A DNA stretch of 64,000 bases, taken from contig NZ_JACHON010000001.1 in the NCBI RefSeq assembly GCF_014206945.1, positions 713,961-777,960 of the forward strand, written 5' to 3'. Source of the stretch: Gracilibacillus halotolerans. GTDB taxonomy: Bacteria > Bacillota > Bacilli > Bacillales > Amphibacillaceae. Each line of letters starts with the position of its first letter. The first letter of the stretch is position 1. Of this stretch, positions 8,596 to 16,765 are shown in pieces. The notes beneath the pieces are model-generated. The model had not been told where the DNA came from, made no database searches, and saw nothing but the letters and a program-made list of their open reading frames with translations. A program made the position numbers and the translations under genes.

Positions 8596-8973
8596 CTAAT
8601 TTCCAGTTTCGTCTTCGTCTTCATCTTCGTCTTCATCTTCATCTTCATCTTCGGAACTTCCCAGTTCAGATAACTTTGTAGTTTTGTAACCCGCCAATGC
8701 TTTAGTGTCTTCAAGATAGCCTTTGCTAATTAGGTCTCCAACAGTTGTGATGCCTTCTTCATCATTAACTTCAGCTAGTCTAGCAGCATCATGAATTAAC
8801 TCAATTTGATTATCCTTGTTATCGTCTTTGGCATTATCAATAATATTTCCAATAGCTGGGATTGCGATAGCTAAAATAATTCCTAAAATAACGATAACTG
8901 CAAGTAACTCTACTAACGTAAAACCTTTCTCACTTTTCTTGAACTTACTAACTAATTGTTTCATTCTTTTCAC
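8596..8973 (-). CDS. Type IV major prepilin with hexamer-repeat acidic tail
   Basis: 125-residue type IVa-like prepilin. A 17-residue basic leader ends in EKG|FTLVELLAV, the prepilin peptidase site with Glu at +5. It is followed by the hydrophobic assembly helix (to about residue 50) and a short globular domain with helical content. The C-terminus is extraordinary: alternating Glu-Asp for 14 residues encoded by seven GAAGAY hexamers (8611-8652), then ETGN. The start ATG has AGGTG seven nt upstream. It has its own sigma-A promoter and a c-di-GMP-II riboswitch leader, marking it as the main, separately controlled subunit. It lacks the C-terminal disulfide loop of Gram-negative pilins. Confidence 0.93.
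   Translation of the reverse strand: MKRMKQLVSKFKKSEKGFTLVELLAVIVILGIILAIAIPAIGNIIDNAKDDNKDNQIELIHDAARLAEVNDEEGITTVGDLISKGYLEDTKALAGYKTTKLSELGSSEDEDEDEDEDEDEDETGN
8611..8652 (-). repeat. Seven-copy GAAGAY microsatellite in the pilin gene
   Basis: Perfectly phased hexamer tract (GAAGAT/GAAGAC) coding for (Glu-Asp)7. Slippage by whole units would change tail length without shifting the frame. Confidence 0.9.
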
Positions 8974-9049
8974 CTCATTAACTTATTTTTATCCTAGTGC
9001 TTCATTGCTCTACTCCAAGTCAAACTAAAGATGTCCATGTACATCGATA

Positions 9050-9118
9050 GTAAGTCGGTTGCACTACTGGCTCCTAACTATTCAAGTGCCCAGATAAAAA
9101 TAGTTACTCTTCGCCTCT
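9050..9118 (-). ncRNA. Cyclic di-GMP-II riboswitch aptamer in the pilin leader
   Basis: The leader RNA contains TGGGCACTTGA, then 14 variable bases, then AGTAGTGCAACCGAC. These are the two conserved blocks of the c-di-GMP-II class as known from Clostridioides difficile. The helix GCACT/AGTGC joins them. An outer stem AGTAA/TTACT and a second helix AACTAT/ATAGTT also form. The aptamer lies about 45 nt after the predicted transcript start and 77 nt before the pilin ATG. No poly-U terminator is apparent downstream, so control may act on translation, RNA stability or a less obvious switch. Confidence 0.92.
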
Positions 9119-9169
9119 TCCTATCAATCTAGTTATTTATCATCAGTTAACTAGATTACTTATAAGCAT

Positions 9170-9198
9170 ATTATACTAACTAGATTAACTTAAGTCAA
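9170..9198 (-). promoter_or_regulatory. Sigma-A promoter of the pilin transcript
   Basis: TTGACT, 17-bp spacer, TATAAT on the minus strand. Repeated AATCTAGTTA blocks (around 9121-9190) flank the -10 region and could be a protein-binding site. Confidence 0.88.
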
Positions 9199-9219
9199 TA
9201 GTTTTTTCCTAATTTTTAC

Positions 9220-10422
9220 CTATATTTCGTTAAATAAGGAGAACATTGGTAGAATTATAGATAAAACGACCGAACCCACTACAATTGCAAGAAAGATAAT
9301 AAGTAATGGTTCTATTAATGCCTTTAACTTTTCGGAGGATTCTTCTAACTCTCTCTCATAAAAGTCCGCTACCTTTTTTAACATTTTCTCTATTTCTCCA
9401 GAACGCTCTCCAACATACATCATCTGTGTAACAAAACTAGGAAAAATCCAACTATGCGCTAATGTAGTAGATAAGCTTTTCCCTTCTTGGATTGACTGGT
9501 GGCTATCTGCTATAACTTTTTTCATAACTTTGTTGTCGATAACTTTTTCTGTGATGCTGATAGCCTGCAATACAGGTACCGCACTCGATAATAACATGCT
9601 CATAGTTTGGGTATACCTAGCTAAAAGTGATTTTTGGATAAACGTTCCAAAGATCGGCACTTTGAGTTTCCATTTATCTTTTAAAAAAGCAAATTCCTCA
9701 TTTCTTACCGCCAAGCGATATAGAACAAACAAAAGTCCAATACCTAGTAAGATTGTCCACCAATAATTCCCTAGAAATACGCTCGTATCCGATACAAATT
9801 GTGTAAATGCAGGTAATTCACTACCGTTGTCCTCAAACATTTGCGTAAAAATAGGAATGATAAAAATTAGTAAGAAAGTAATGATTAGCATCGAAAATGT
9901 CCCTACTACTATTGGATACGTTAATGCCGTTTTTATCTTTTGATTTAATTCGTATTGCTTTTCAAAATATACTGCCATCTCATCCATTACTTCATCCAAA
10001 TTACCACTTACCTCTGCTGCCTCTACCATATTAACAAGTAACGCTGGGAATATTTTCGGATAGTGGCTCATTGCAGTTGATAGTTTGGATCCAACTTCTA
10101 GATTTTGTTTGATTTCTTTTAATGTTTGACTTAATACTTTATTTGTCGATTGCTCTGCCAAGGCTCCTGTTGCTTCGGCTAACGGAATTCCAGCGTCAAT
10201 CATTGTTGCGTACTGTCTTAGAAAAATAACAAAATCTTTATTTTTTACCGGATTACCAATATAAATGTCTTTATATAAGAAAGGGTTTAACTGCTTAATT
10301 TGAAAAGCTGTAACCCCTTGGTTTCTTAATAAAACATTGGCTTCTTCTTTCGTATTTGCTTCTATTTGTCCTTTTCTTAGCGAGCCGTCTTCCTGTCTGC
10401 CTTGGTATTGATAAATGCTCAA
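9220..10422 (-). CDS. pilC: Type IV pilus inner-membrane platform protein PilC (GspF family)
   Basis: 400-residue polytopic platform protein on which the PilB and PilT motors act. It has the duplicated GspF domain: a first copy around residues 65-190 (FLRQYATMIDAGIPLAEATG) and a second around 265-390 (YTQTMSMLLSSAVPVLQAI). Hydrophobic helices lie at about 165-190, 215-240 and 370-395. It starts 16 nt after pilT. The pilin promoter lies within 30 nt of its stop, so pilB-pilT-pilC and the pilin are probably separate transcripts with possible read-through. Confidence 0.95.
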   Translation of the reverse strand: MSIYQYQGRQEDGSLRKGQIEANTKEEANVLLRNQGVTAFQIKQLNPFLYKDIYIGNPVKNKDFVIFLRQYATMIDAGIPLAEATGALAEQSTNKVLSQTLKEIKQNLEVGSKLSTAMSHYPKIFPALLVNMVEAAEVSGNLDEVMDEMAVYFEKQYELNQKIKTALTYPIVVGTFSMLIITFLLIFIIPIFTQMFEDNGSELPAFTQFVSDTSVFLGNYWWTILLGIGLLFVLYRLAVRNEEFAFLKDKWKLKVPIFGTFIQKSLLARYTQTMSMLLSSAVPVLQAISITEKVIDNKVMKKVIADSHQSIQEGKSLSTTLAHSWIFPSFVTQMMYVGERSGEIEKMLKKVADFYERELEESSEKLKALIEPLLIIFLAIVVGSVVLSIILPMFSLFNEI

Positions 10423-10437
10423 ATGGCCACCTCCTTC

Positions 10438-11457
10438 TTATTCCAGTAGTTCTAACGATTTAGATGATATTAAATTGGCTCTCACTAATCTCTCTACATC
10501 TGTTCTCATTAAATGCATTTGTTCTTCTTTAGAGGTTTGGATAACATTCGGTATTTGGTGCATCTTTTCATTTCTGATTAAGTTTTGAATTGCAGGTGTA
10601 TTAATTAATATTTCTGTTGCTGCCACTCTTCCTGGTTCATCGATTCGAGGAAATAGTCGTTGTGAAATAACCGCTTCTAGTACACTAGCTAACTGAATTC
10701 TAATCTGTGATTTTTGCTCTGCTGGAAACACATCAATAATACGATCAATCGTCATGGCAGCATTTGTCGTATGCAAAGTAGCTAAAACAAGGTGGCCTGT
10801 CTCTGCTGCTGTGATAGCTGTAGAGATTGTTTCCAAGTCTCTCATTTCTCCAACCATAATGACATCGGGATCTTGCCGTAAGCTAGCACGTAAGCCTTTT
10901 GCAAAAGTTGTTACATCTAAATCAAGCTCTCTTTGAACGATGATAGAATTCTTATGCTTGTGTAAGTATTCTATTGGGTCCTCAAGCGTAATAATATGTT
11001 TGGCACTCGTTTCGTTCATATAATCGAGCATTGCTGCAAGGGTTGTACTTTTACCACTGCCAGTAAGTCCTGTTATCAGAATTAAACCTTTCTGTTTCAT
11101 GGCAAGCTTTTCTAATAATTTTGGCATTCCTAATTCTGTCAAACTAGGTATCTTTGTAGCAATAATCCTAATTGCTAGAGCAATACTATTTCGCTGATAA
11201 AAAATATTAACACGGAATCTACTTACTGATGGAATAGAATATGATATATCGATGTCTCTTTTATCTTGGAAGGTAGCCCATTTCTCCTCACCAATAATTT
11301 GTTTCGCCATTGTCTCGGTATCACCGGGAGTTAAAGGTTTTTCACCTCGTTTAACTAAATCTCCGTTTATACGAAAAACAGGCACCTCTCCTACTGTTAG
11401 ATGTACATCAGAAGATTCCTGATAAAATGCATTTGTAAGAATTTGATCAAGACTCAT
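10438..11457 (-). CDS. pilT: Pilus retraction ATPase PilT
   Basis: 339-residue hexameric ATPase for pilus retraction. It shows Walker A GLTGSGKSTT (about 133), Walker B VIMVGEMRD with the Asp and His boxes, and HLVLATLHTTNA. The retraction-specific C-terminal motif is also there as AIQNLIRNEKMHQI (family AIRNLIRExKxHQI). A retraction motor implies dynamic pili (twitching, DNA uptake or surface sensing), not a static pseudopilus. It lies 10 nt downstream of pilB and 16 nt upstream of pilC. Confidence 0.96.
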   Translation of the reverse strand: MSLDQILTNAFYQESSDVHLTVGEVPVFRINGDLVKRGEKPLTPGDTETMAKQIIGEEKWATFQDKRDIDISYSIPSVSRFRVNIFYQRNSIALAIRIIATKIPSLTELGMPKLLEKLAMKQKGLILITGLTGSGKSTTLAAMLDYMNETSAKHIITLEDPIEYLHKHKNSIIVQRELDLDVTTFAKGLRASLRQDPDVIMVGEMRDLETISTAITAAETGHLVLATLHTTNAAMTIDRIIDVFPAEQKSQIRIQLASVLEAVISQRLFPRIDEPGRVAATEILINTPAIQNLIRNEKMHQIPNVIQTSKEEQMHLMRTDVERLVRANLISSKSLELLE

Positions 11458-11467
11458 GTCGTATCCC

Positions 11468-13093
11468 CTATTCTTCGTTCACTACTTTCAACACTTCTTC
11501 TAATGTTGTTTCTCCCGTTTTAACTTTCTGTAAGCCGTCTTCAATTAAGAATATCATTCCATTTTTAGTCGCAATCTCTTTTAATTGTGCAACAGATTGA
11601 TTTTGTTGAATTTGTTCTCGAATTTTTGGTGTAATTTCAAATATTTCGTGGATTGCCATTCTTCCTCGGAATCCTGTTTCCTTACATTGATTACAGCCTA
11701 AACCATAATAAATTTCTTCAATCTCAAGTCCATGACGATGGAAAATATCTTTTTCCATCGCTGTCGCAGGACGCTTCTGCTTACAATCCGGACAAATCTT
11801 TTTCACAAGTCGTTGCGCAACTGTTGACACTAGTGAGGAAAGGATTAAATAAGGCTCAATTCCCATATCTATTAATCTAGGAATAGCTGCTATAGCACTA
11901 TTTGTATGAATCGTACTAAAAACTAAATGACCGGTTAACGCTGAACGAATAGCAATTTCCGCCGTCTCTTGATCCCTTATCTCACCGACCATAATAATGT
12001 TAGGGTCTTGACGTAATATCGTACGTAATCCCTTCGCAAATGTAAGACCTACTCCACTATTTACTTGGACTTGATTTACCCCATCCATCTGATATTCTAC
12101 TGGATCTTCAACAGTGACAATATTAACATCCTCTTTGTTTAACTCATTTATAGCTGCATATAATGTTGTCGTTTTTCCAGAGCCTGTTGGTCCAGTTACA
12201 AGTACTAATCCGGATGGCTTCTTTAATGTGTTTCGGAGGATTGTCTCATTAGTAACACTCAAGTCTATTTCATTAATCTTTTGTAACGCGTCTGTTAAAT
12301 CTAGAATTCTCATTACGACCTTCTCGCCATGTATCGTAGGTAAGGTAGAAACTCGAAGGTCAAACGGCTTGCTGTCAATCATAATCCGTATTCTTCCATC
12401 TTGAGGTAGTCGTGTTTCTGTTACGTTTAAATTAGACATAATCTTAACTCGGGCCGTTAACGCACTCTGGATAGTTTTAGGAATATGTTTATCAATGTGA
12501 AGAATTCCATCTACTCGATATCGAACTGTAACGCCTGTTTCTAACGGATCAAGATGAATATCACTCGCCTTCATTAAAACACCTGTTTGAAGGATTTGAT
12601 CAAGTAAACGAATAACAGAAGTGTTGTCTTCCGGATTCACTTCTAAATCCCATTCATTCCCCATATCATACAGCTTACTTGCAGTTTGCATGATGTCATT
12701 CTTTGTAGCAACAACCGGACGAACAGTAAATCCAGTGGATAATTCAACATCTTCTATTGTGAAATAATCCATCGGGTCATTCATTGCCAGTACCAATGTA
12801 TTATCTTGTAATTGTATCGGCAAAATCACTCGATCCATCGCAATGTTTTTAGGAATCAAGTTTATTAATTTCTCATCGATTGGATATCTAAATAACGAAA
12901 TACTTGGAATATTCAAATGAATTTCCAATACTTCTAGTAATTGCTTCTCTGTTATATAACCTTGTTCAACTAATGCGTCACCGAGTTTCTGATTCGATTT
13001 ACGACTCTCTAATGCGTTAATGATATCTTCTTCTTGGACGATACCTGCTTCTTTTAAGATATCCCCAAGCTTTTTACGTTGTTGAATTGGCAT
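11468..13093 (-). CDS. pilB: Pilus extension ATPase PilB (GspE family)
   Basis: The 541-residue protein contains an N-terminal MshEN-type domain (KLGDILKEAGIVQEEDI ... LGDALVEQGYI). In some PilB homologues this domain binds cyclic di-GMP, which fits the c-di-GMP riboswitch upstream of the pilin. It also has the ATPase core with Walker [15 protein letters not shown] (about 300), Walker B IIMVGEIRD, and a zinc tetrad CPDC ... CNQC (about 440-475). The start MPIQQRKKLG is preferred because GGAGAGGGGGAA precedes it; a longer frame begins at 13117. It powers pilus polymerisation. Confidence 0.96.
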   Translation of the reverse strand: MPIQQRKKLGDILKEAGIVQEEDIINALESRKSNQKLGDALVEQGYITEKQLLEVLEIHLNIPSISLFRYPIDEKLINLIPKNIAMDRVILPIQLQDNTLVLAMNDPMDYFTIEDVELSTGFTVRPVVATKNDIMQTASKLYDMGNEWDLEVNPEDNTSVIRLLDQILQTGVLMKASDIHLDPLETGVTVRYRVDGILHIDKHIPKTIQSALTARVKIMSNLNVTETRLPQDGRIRIMIDSKPFDLRVSTLPTIHGEKVVMRILDLTDALQKINEIDLSVTNETILRNTLKKPSGLVLVTGPTGSGKTTTLYAAINELNKEDVNIVTVEDPVEYQMDGVNQVQVNSGVGLTFAKGLRTILRQDPNIIMVGEIRDQETAEIAIRSALTGHLVFSTIHTNSAIAAIPRLIDMGIEPYLILSSLVSTVAQRLVKKICPDCKQKRPATAMEKDIFHRHGLEIEEIYYGLGCNQCKETGFRGRMAIHEIFEITPKIREQIQQNQSVAQLKEIATKNGMIFLIEDGLQKVKTGETTLEEVLKVVNEE

Positions 13094-13120
13094 GACTGTT
13101 CCCCCTCTCCATATCACCTT

Positions 13121-14266
13121 TTACTTTATTTCAATTGTCGGCGCTGTAATAATCTCTCGTCCATTATTATCTTCTACTGGAAAAGAAATTATGTTACTTA
13201 CATCAATATTCTCCCCATTATTGACAACGGCACCGTTACCTTCTAATGTTTTCGCTATGACTATACCCTTAATTGTTGGATTCCCACTAGTAGTTACATC
13301 TGAATTAGGGGCTATTATACTCCCTACCAGAACATTGCCCCCGTTAATTTTTATTTCTGAATGACCAGCATAATAAATAGTTAGTTGATTAGCATCACCA
13401 TTATTGTTTAAATTTTTATTAAGATTAATATTTTTACGTATATAGAGGTTAACCTTTCCATCTCCCTTAACCTTAATATTGGCATTCGAATTGAAATCAT
13501 CCACAACTATGTTCATAGTCTTATCTTTAGTATCTATATTTAATGTCTCATTAATAGAATCATAAAATATTGCCTCCTCTGGAAAGGAACTAACAAGTTC
13601 CTCTATTTTATTCGATAGTTGGTTATACCAATTTATATCATATTCGTGTGGCAAAGGAGCCATTTGTGAGTCATTCACTTTATGTCTTGGTACAAAAATG
13701 GTACCTTTTATAGCTTTATCCAATGGATTAGCTATAACTACTCCTGATAACACATAAATATCTCCATTAATTTCACCAGAGTTTCCATTCTTTCTAAATT
13801 CATCTCTAAATATCCCACCCACTCCTTCGGGCAAGTTTATAGTTGATGATTCATCCTCTTCAAATTTTATAGTAAATTCTTTAGATACCGCTCTCTCCTG
13901 CTCTCCAATTTTACCTGTTGATTTAATAACATAATCATATTCTTGATCTTCCTGTTTTTCCAGCACTACCTCAGCACTAGGTTGCTCACCAAATTGCTCT
14001 TCAAACTTAATGTATTCGAATTCTATTTTTTCCCCTGCGCGCATATTTATTAGATCATCTATATATGAATCAATGTCATAGAAAGCTTCATTAGCGCCTG
14101 CTTCCGCTATATAGAAAGCAGCTTGTTGCTTCTGATCAACTTTAGATAATTTCACATCAGAATATGTGTAAGCCATTAAAGAAACTCCTAGTATAGTAAA
14201 GATAAGGAACACGAGTAATGTATAAACTAACATTCCGCCTCTTTCATTTTGGAAGTAACTTTTCAT
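13121..14266 (-). CDS. PilX-like minor pilin/tip protein with large C-terminal domain
   Basis: 381 residues. The N-terminus (NERGGMLVYTLLVFLIFTILGVSLM) looks like PilX/GspK-type minor pilins, with a non-canonical leader and the Ala-rich helix KQQAAFYIAEAGANEAF typical of that group. From about residue 150 the sequence is repetitive and Asn/Gly-rich (NLNKNLNNNGDANQLTIYYAGHSEIKING ... split by short strands), suggesting a beta-helix or adhesin-like tip domain. It lies 7 nt after the pilW-like gene and 27 nt before pilB. Role as pilus tip or initiation complex is inferred from family and position. Confidence 0.7.
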   Translation of the reverse strand: MKSYFQNERGGMLVYTLLVFLIFTILGVSLMAYTYSDVKLSKVDQKQQAAFYIAEAGANEAFYDIDSYIDDLINMRAGEKIEFEYIKFEEQFGEQPSAEVVLEKQEDQEYDYVIKSTGKIGEQERAVSKEFTIKFEEDESSTINLPEGVGGIFRDEFRKNGNSGEINGDIYVLSGVVIANPLDKAIKGTIFVPRHKVNDSQMAPLPHEYDINWYNQLSNKIEELVSSFPEEAIFYDSINETLNIDTKDKTMNIVVDDFNSNANIKVKGDGKVNLYIRKNINLNKNLNNNGDANQLTIYYAGHSEIKINGGNVLVGSIIAPNSDVTTSGNPTIKGIVIAKTLEGNGAVVNNGENIDVSNIISFPVEDNNGREIITAPTIEIK

Positions 14267-14272
14267 ATTTAT

Positions 14273-14758
14273 CTACTCCCTAAAGTAAATAGTAGAAGTT
14301 AATTCTGCTATTTTCCCTTGTTTATTTTGCTCACTTTCAATCGTGAGTATAATATATCTTTCCGTACATACTGTTTTATCTGTACACAAGTCCACATCGA
14401 ATGTTGCTATACCTTTCGTTAAAACTGCTCCATCTAATGTAATCGTGCGACTCTGTTCGTCCCAGTGATACGTTTTATCTCCATCTATAGTAAGAGTATT
14501 ATCATTAAATTCAACTGGATTATCTTCTTGATTTTCTAGATTTTCTCCATCATTGCTAAATGTTACCGTTCGTAACTGTTGTGTGATGGACGTCATGGCG
14601 AGTCGTACTTCTTTTTGATGGTTAACAGACTCTGTTTGTGTGTTGTATTGTTTTTGCGCGAAAAGGTGGACGGAACCAAGTAAGATAATAACAAGACTCG
14701 CTAATGTAATAGCTGCTAACAACTCTACTAATGTAAAACCTCGTTGATTACTCTTCAC
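14273..14758 (-). CDS. Minor pilin, PilW/GspJ-like
   Basis: Prepilin with leader MKSNQRG|FTLVELLAAITLASLVI, Glu at +5, and about 160 residues in all. A GTG start at 14758 is preferred: GGGAGG lies seven nt upstream and the GTGA overlaps the stop of the preceding pilin gene. An ATG at 14773 would give five extra residues but has no ribosome site. The C-terminal domain is beta-rich with one Cys pair (CTDKTVC). It is probably part of the priming/tip complex with its two neighbours. Confidence 0.82.
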   Translation of the reverse strand: MKSNQRGFTLVELLAAITLASLVIILLGSVHLFAQKQYNTQTESVNHQKEVRLAMTSITQQLRTVTFSNDGENLENQEDNPVEFNDNTLTIDGDKTYHWDEQSRTITLDGAVLTKGIATFDVDLCTDKTVCTERYIILTIESEQNKQGKIAELTSTIYFRE

Positions 14759-15207
14759 CTTCCATCCTCCCATTCTATCTTCGTTTCCATTTTTGCTTTT
14801 AATTTACTATTTTCATAAGCTTCAATAATAATTTTATACATATCTACATCTTTATTATTTTTATCTTCATCTTTTATCACTCTTAATTCTAAATAATAGG
14901 GTGTTTCTATTTTTTTAAATTTATACATATTTGAATTGGATTGATCTTGATACTCAGGATCATCCCGTAGTTGTTCCACCGCTATATTTAACGTTTCAGC
15001 CTTACTTAAATTCAGGATATTTTCCATTTCACTTTGAACGACGTATGTTGCATCTGTTATTTGTGCGGAGGTATTCTGAGTTTGTTGGGAGTGAATAAAA
15101 AAGGAAATGGATACCATTACTATAAGGGAGATAAGAACTATAGAAGCTAACACTTCTACCAATGTAAAACCTTTTTGCTTGTCCATATTCGACTTTTCAC
15201 ACACCAT
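14755..15207 (-). CDS. Minor pilin, PilV/GspI-like
   Basis: 150-residue prepilin, first gene of the main pilus operon. The processing site is MDKQKG|FTLVEVLASIVLISLIV, preceded by seven extra leader residues if the first ATG (15207, with GGGGGAG upstream) is used. The short globular domain ends in KMETKIEWEDGR. It overlaps the next pilin gene by four nt. An extended -10 promoter lies 40 nt upstream. Confidence 0.82.
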   Translation of the reverse strand: MVCEKSNMDKQKGFTLVEVLASIVLISLIVMVSISFFIHSQQTQNTSAQITDATYVVQSEMENILNLSKAETLNIAVEQLRDDPEYQDQSNSNMYKFKKIETPYYLELRVIKDEDKNNKDVDMYKIIIEAYENSKLKAKMETKIEWEDGR

Positions 15208-15242
15208 TCTCTCCCCCTTATTTTTTACTATGTTTTGAAGAT

Positions 15243-15251
15243 ATTATATCA
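15243..15251 (-). promoter_or_regulatory. Extended -10 promoter of the pilus operon
   Basis: TGATATAAT about 36 nt upstream of the first minor pilin start; no good -35 box is visible, as is common with extended -10 promoters. Confidence 0.55.
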
Positions 15252-15336
15252 TACTTTTAGCCCTATTTAATATAAAATATCATACTATAGTTGCCTTTAT
15301 CATCATTTTTTGGAAGTTTCATGAGTTTTTATAATC

Positions 15337-15371
15337 AAAAAAGCTAACATCCTATTGTGGATATTAGCTTT
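15337..15371 (-). terminator. Intrinsic terminator of folC
   Basis: AAAGCTAATATCC / GGATGTTAGCTTT hairpin followed by six Ts on the minus strand. Confidence 0.9.
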
Positions 15372-15396
15372 ACATACATGTAGATTGTACTATGGA

Positions 15397-16686
15397 TTAT
15401 TTTGAACTATTAGTTAGTAACGTCTTTATGAAACTGACAAAGTGTAGGGAACCAACAAAGATTATGTTCTTATCTTTTTTAGTAGCTTCAGCGATTACTT
15501 GATAAAGTGTAGATTGACTTTCTATTATCTCGATGAAATCTTGGTTGTTTAACGCCACATAGTCTGATTTTTTCATGGAACGTGGATGCTTAAATTCCAT
15601 CGCGTAAATTGTTCCAAACTTATCCTTCAATAATTCCAACATTCTTTTTACACTCTTATCTTTAAAAACACCGATAACTATGACAACATCTTTTACTAAG
15701 AAGTGTTTGTCTACTGTTTGAATAAACTGCTGTATCCCTGCTTCGTTATGTGCTCCGTCAACATACACAACTGGATTAGAACTGATTTTTTCCATCCTGT
15801 AAGACAGAGATGCCTTACGAAAACTCGCTATCAACTGACTCTCTTGTAAGTTAAAACCTTGCTCTATCAATAACTCACAAGCCATTAACGCCAAGCTAGC
15901 ATTGTGGACTTGATGCATCCCTAGCATAGAAATTTCCATTACTTTCTTATCGATAGTACTTTGCCAAACAAATACTTGCTTGCCTTCGTCATAACGAATG
16001 TTAGTTGCTTGAAACTCCTTACCGTATTGGTAGATTGGCGACTTATTTTTGCTTGCTGTCTCTTTCACTACAGACAGTGCTTCTTCATGCATTTCTCCAA
16101 TAATTACTGGAATATTCCTCTTGATAATACCTCCTTTATGTGTTGCAATATCCTTTAACGTAGAACCTAAAAATTGAGTATGGTCATACGATATATTTGT
16201 GATGATTGTTAGTAAAGGCTGTACACAGTTCGTAATATCGTCTCGACCACCCATTGCTGTTTCGATAAGCGCGATATCCACATTATCTTTAAAAAACAAT
16301 AACGTAACTACCATTAAAATTTCATACTCGGATGGATTCAATTCTAGGTCATCCATTTCATAAATGATTGGAAGGAGATCGTTTAAAATCGCTAGGAACT
16401 CTTCTACATCGATTCGTTGATCATTCAATAAAATGTGATCTAACAATGTTGGTAAACCAGGGGAAACGAATGAGCCGACTGTATAGTCAGCATCCATCAT
16501 TACTTGACGGAGATAGGATAACGTTGAACCTTTCCCATTTGTCCCCGCAATATGAATAACAGGAAGGTCTCTCTCAGGATGATTTACTTTATCCAATAAA
16601 TAGTCTAATCTCTCCAAACCTAGCTGAATACCTAACTTCCTTCGTTCCTCAAAAAATTCCTGTAGTTCTTCCATATTACGAATCAT
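15397..16686 (-). CDS. folC: Folylpolyglutamate synthase/dihydrofolate synthase FolC
   Basis: 429-residue Mur-ligase-family enzyme that adds glutamate to folates. It has the P-loop HIAGTNGKGSTLSYL near residue 45, the Mur motif TAMGGRDDITNC near 145, and the C-terminal domain motif YVDGAHNEAGI near 305. It is cytoplasmic and follows valS, as in B. subtilis. A terminator between the two (16706-16757) suggests partial uncoupling. Confidence 0.96.
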   Translation of the reverse strand: MIRNMEELQEFFEERRKLGIQLGLERLDYLLDKVNHPERDLPVIHIAGTNGKGSTLSYLRQVMMDADYTVGSFVSPGLPTLLDHILLNDQRIDVEEFLAILNDLLPIIYEMDDLELNPSEYEILMVVTLLFFKDNVDIALIETAMGGRDDITNCVQPLLTIITNISYDHTQFLGSTLKDIATHKGGIIKRNIPVIIGEMHEEALSVVKETASKNKSPIYQYGKEFQATNIRYDEGKQVFVWQSTIDKKVMEISMLGMHQVHNASLALMACELLIEQGFNLQESQLIASFRKASLSYRMEKISSNPVVYVDGAHNEAGIQQFIQTVDKHFLVKDVVIVIGVFKDKSVKRMLELLKDKFGTIYAMEFKHPRSMKKSDYVALNNQDFIEIIESQSTLYQVIAEATKKDKNIIFVGSLHFVSFIKTLLTNSSK

Positions 16687-16705
16687 TGTCTCACCTCTAC
16701 TTATA

Positions 16706-16757
16706 GAAAAAAAGAAGCTGTCTTAAAGGTCACTAGTTGTAAACCTCTTTAGACAGC
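16706..16757 (-). terminator. Terminator between valS and folC
   Basis: Long stem GCTGTCTAAAGAGG / CCTTTAAGACAGC followed by TTCTTTTTTT on the minus strand. Confidence 0.85.
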
Positions 16758-16765
16758 ACATTTTT

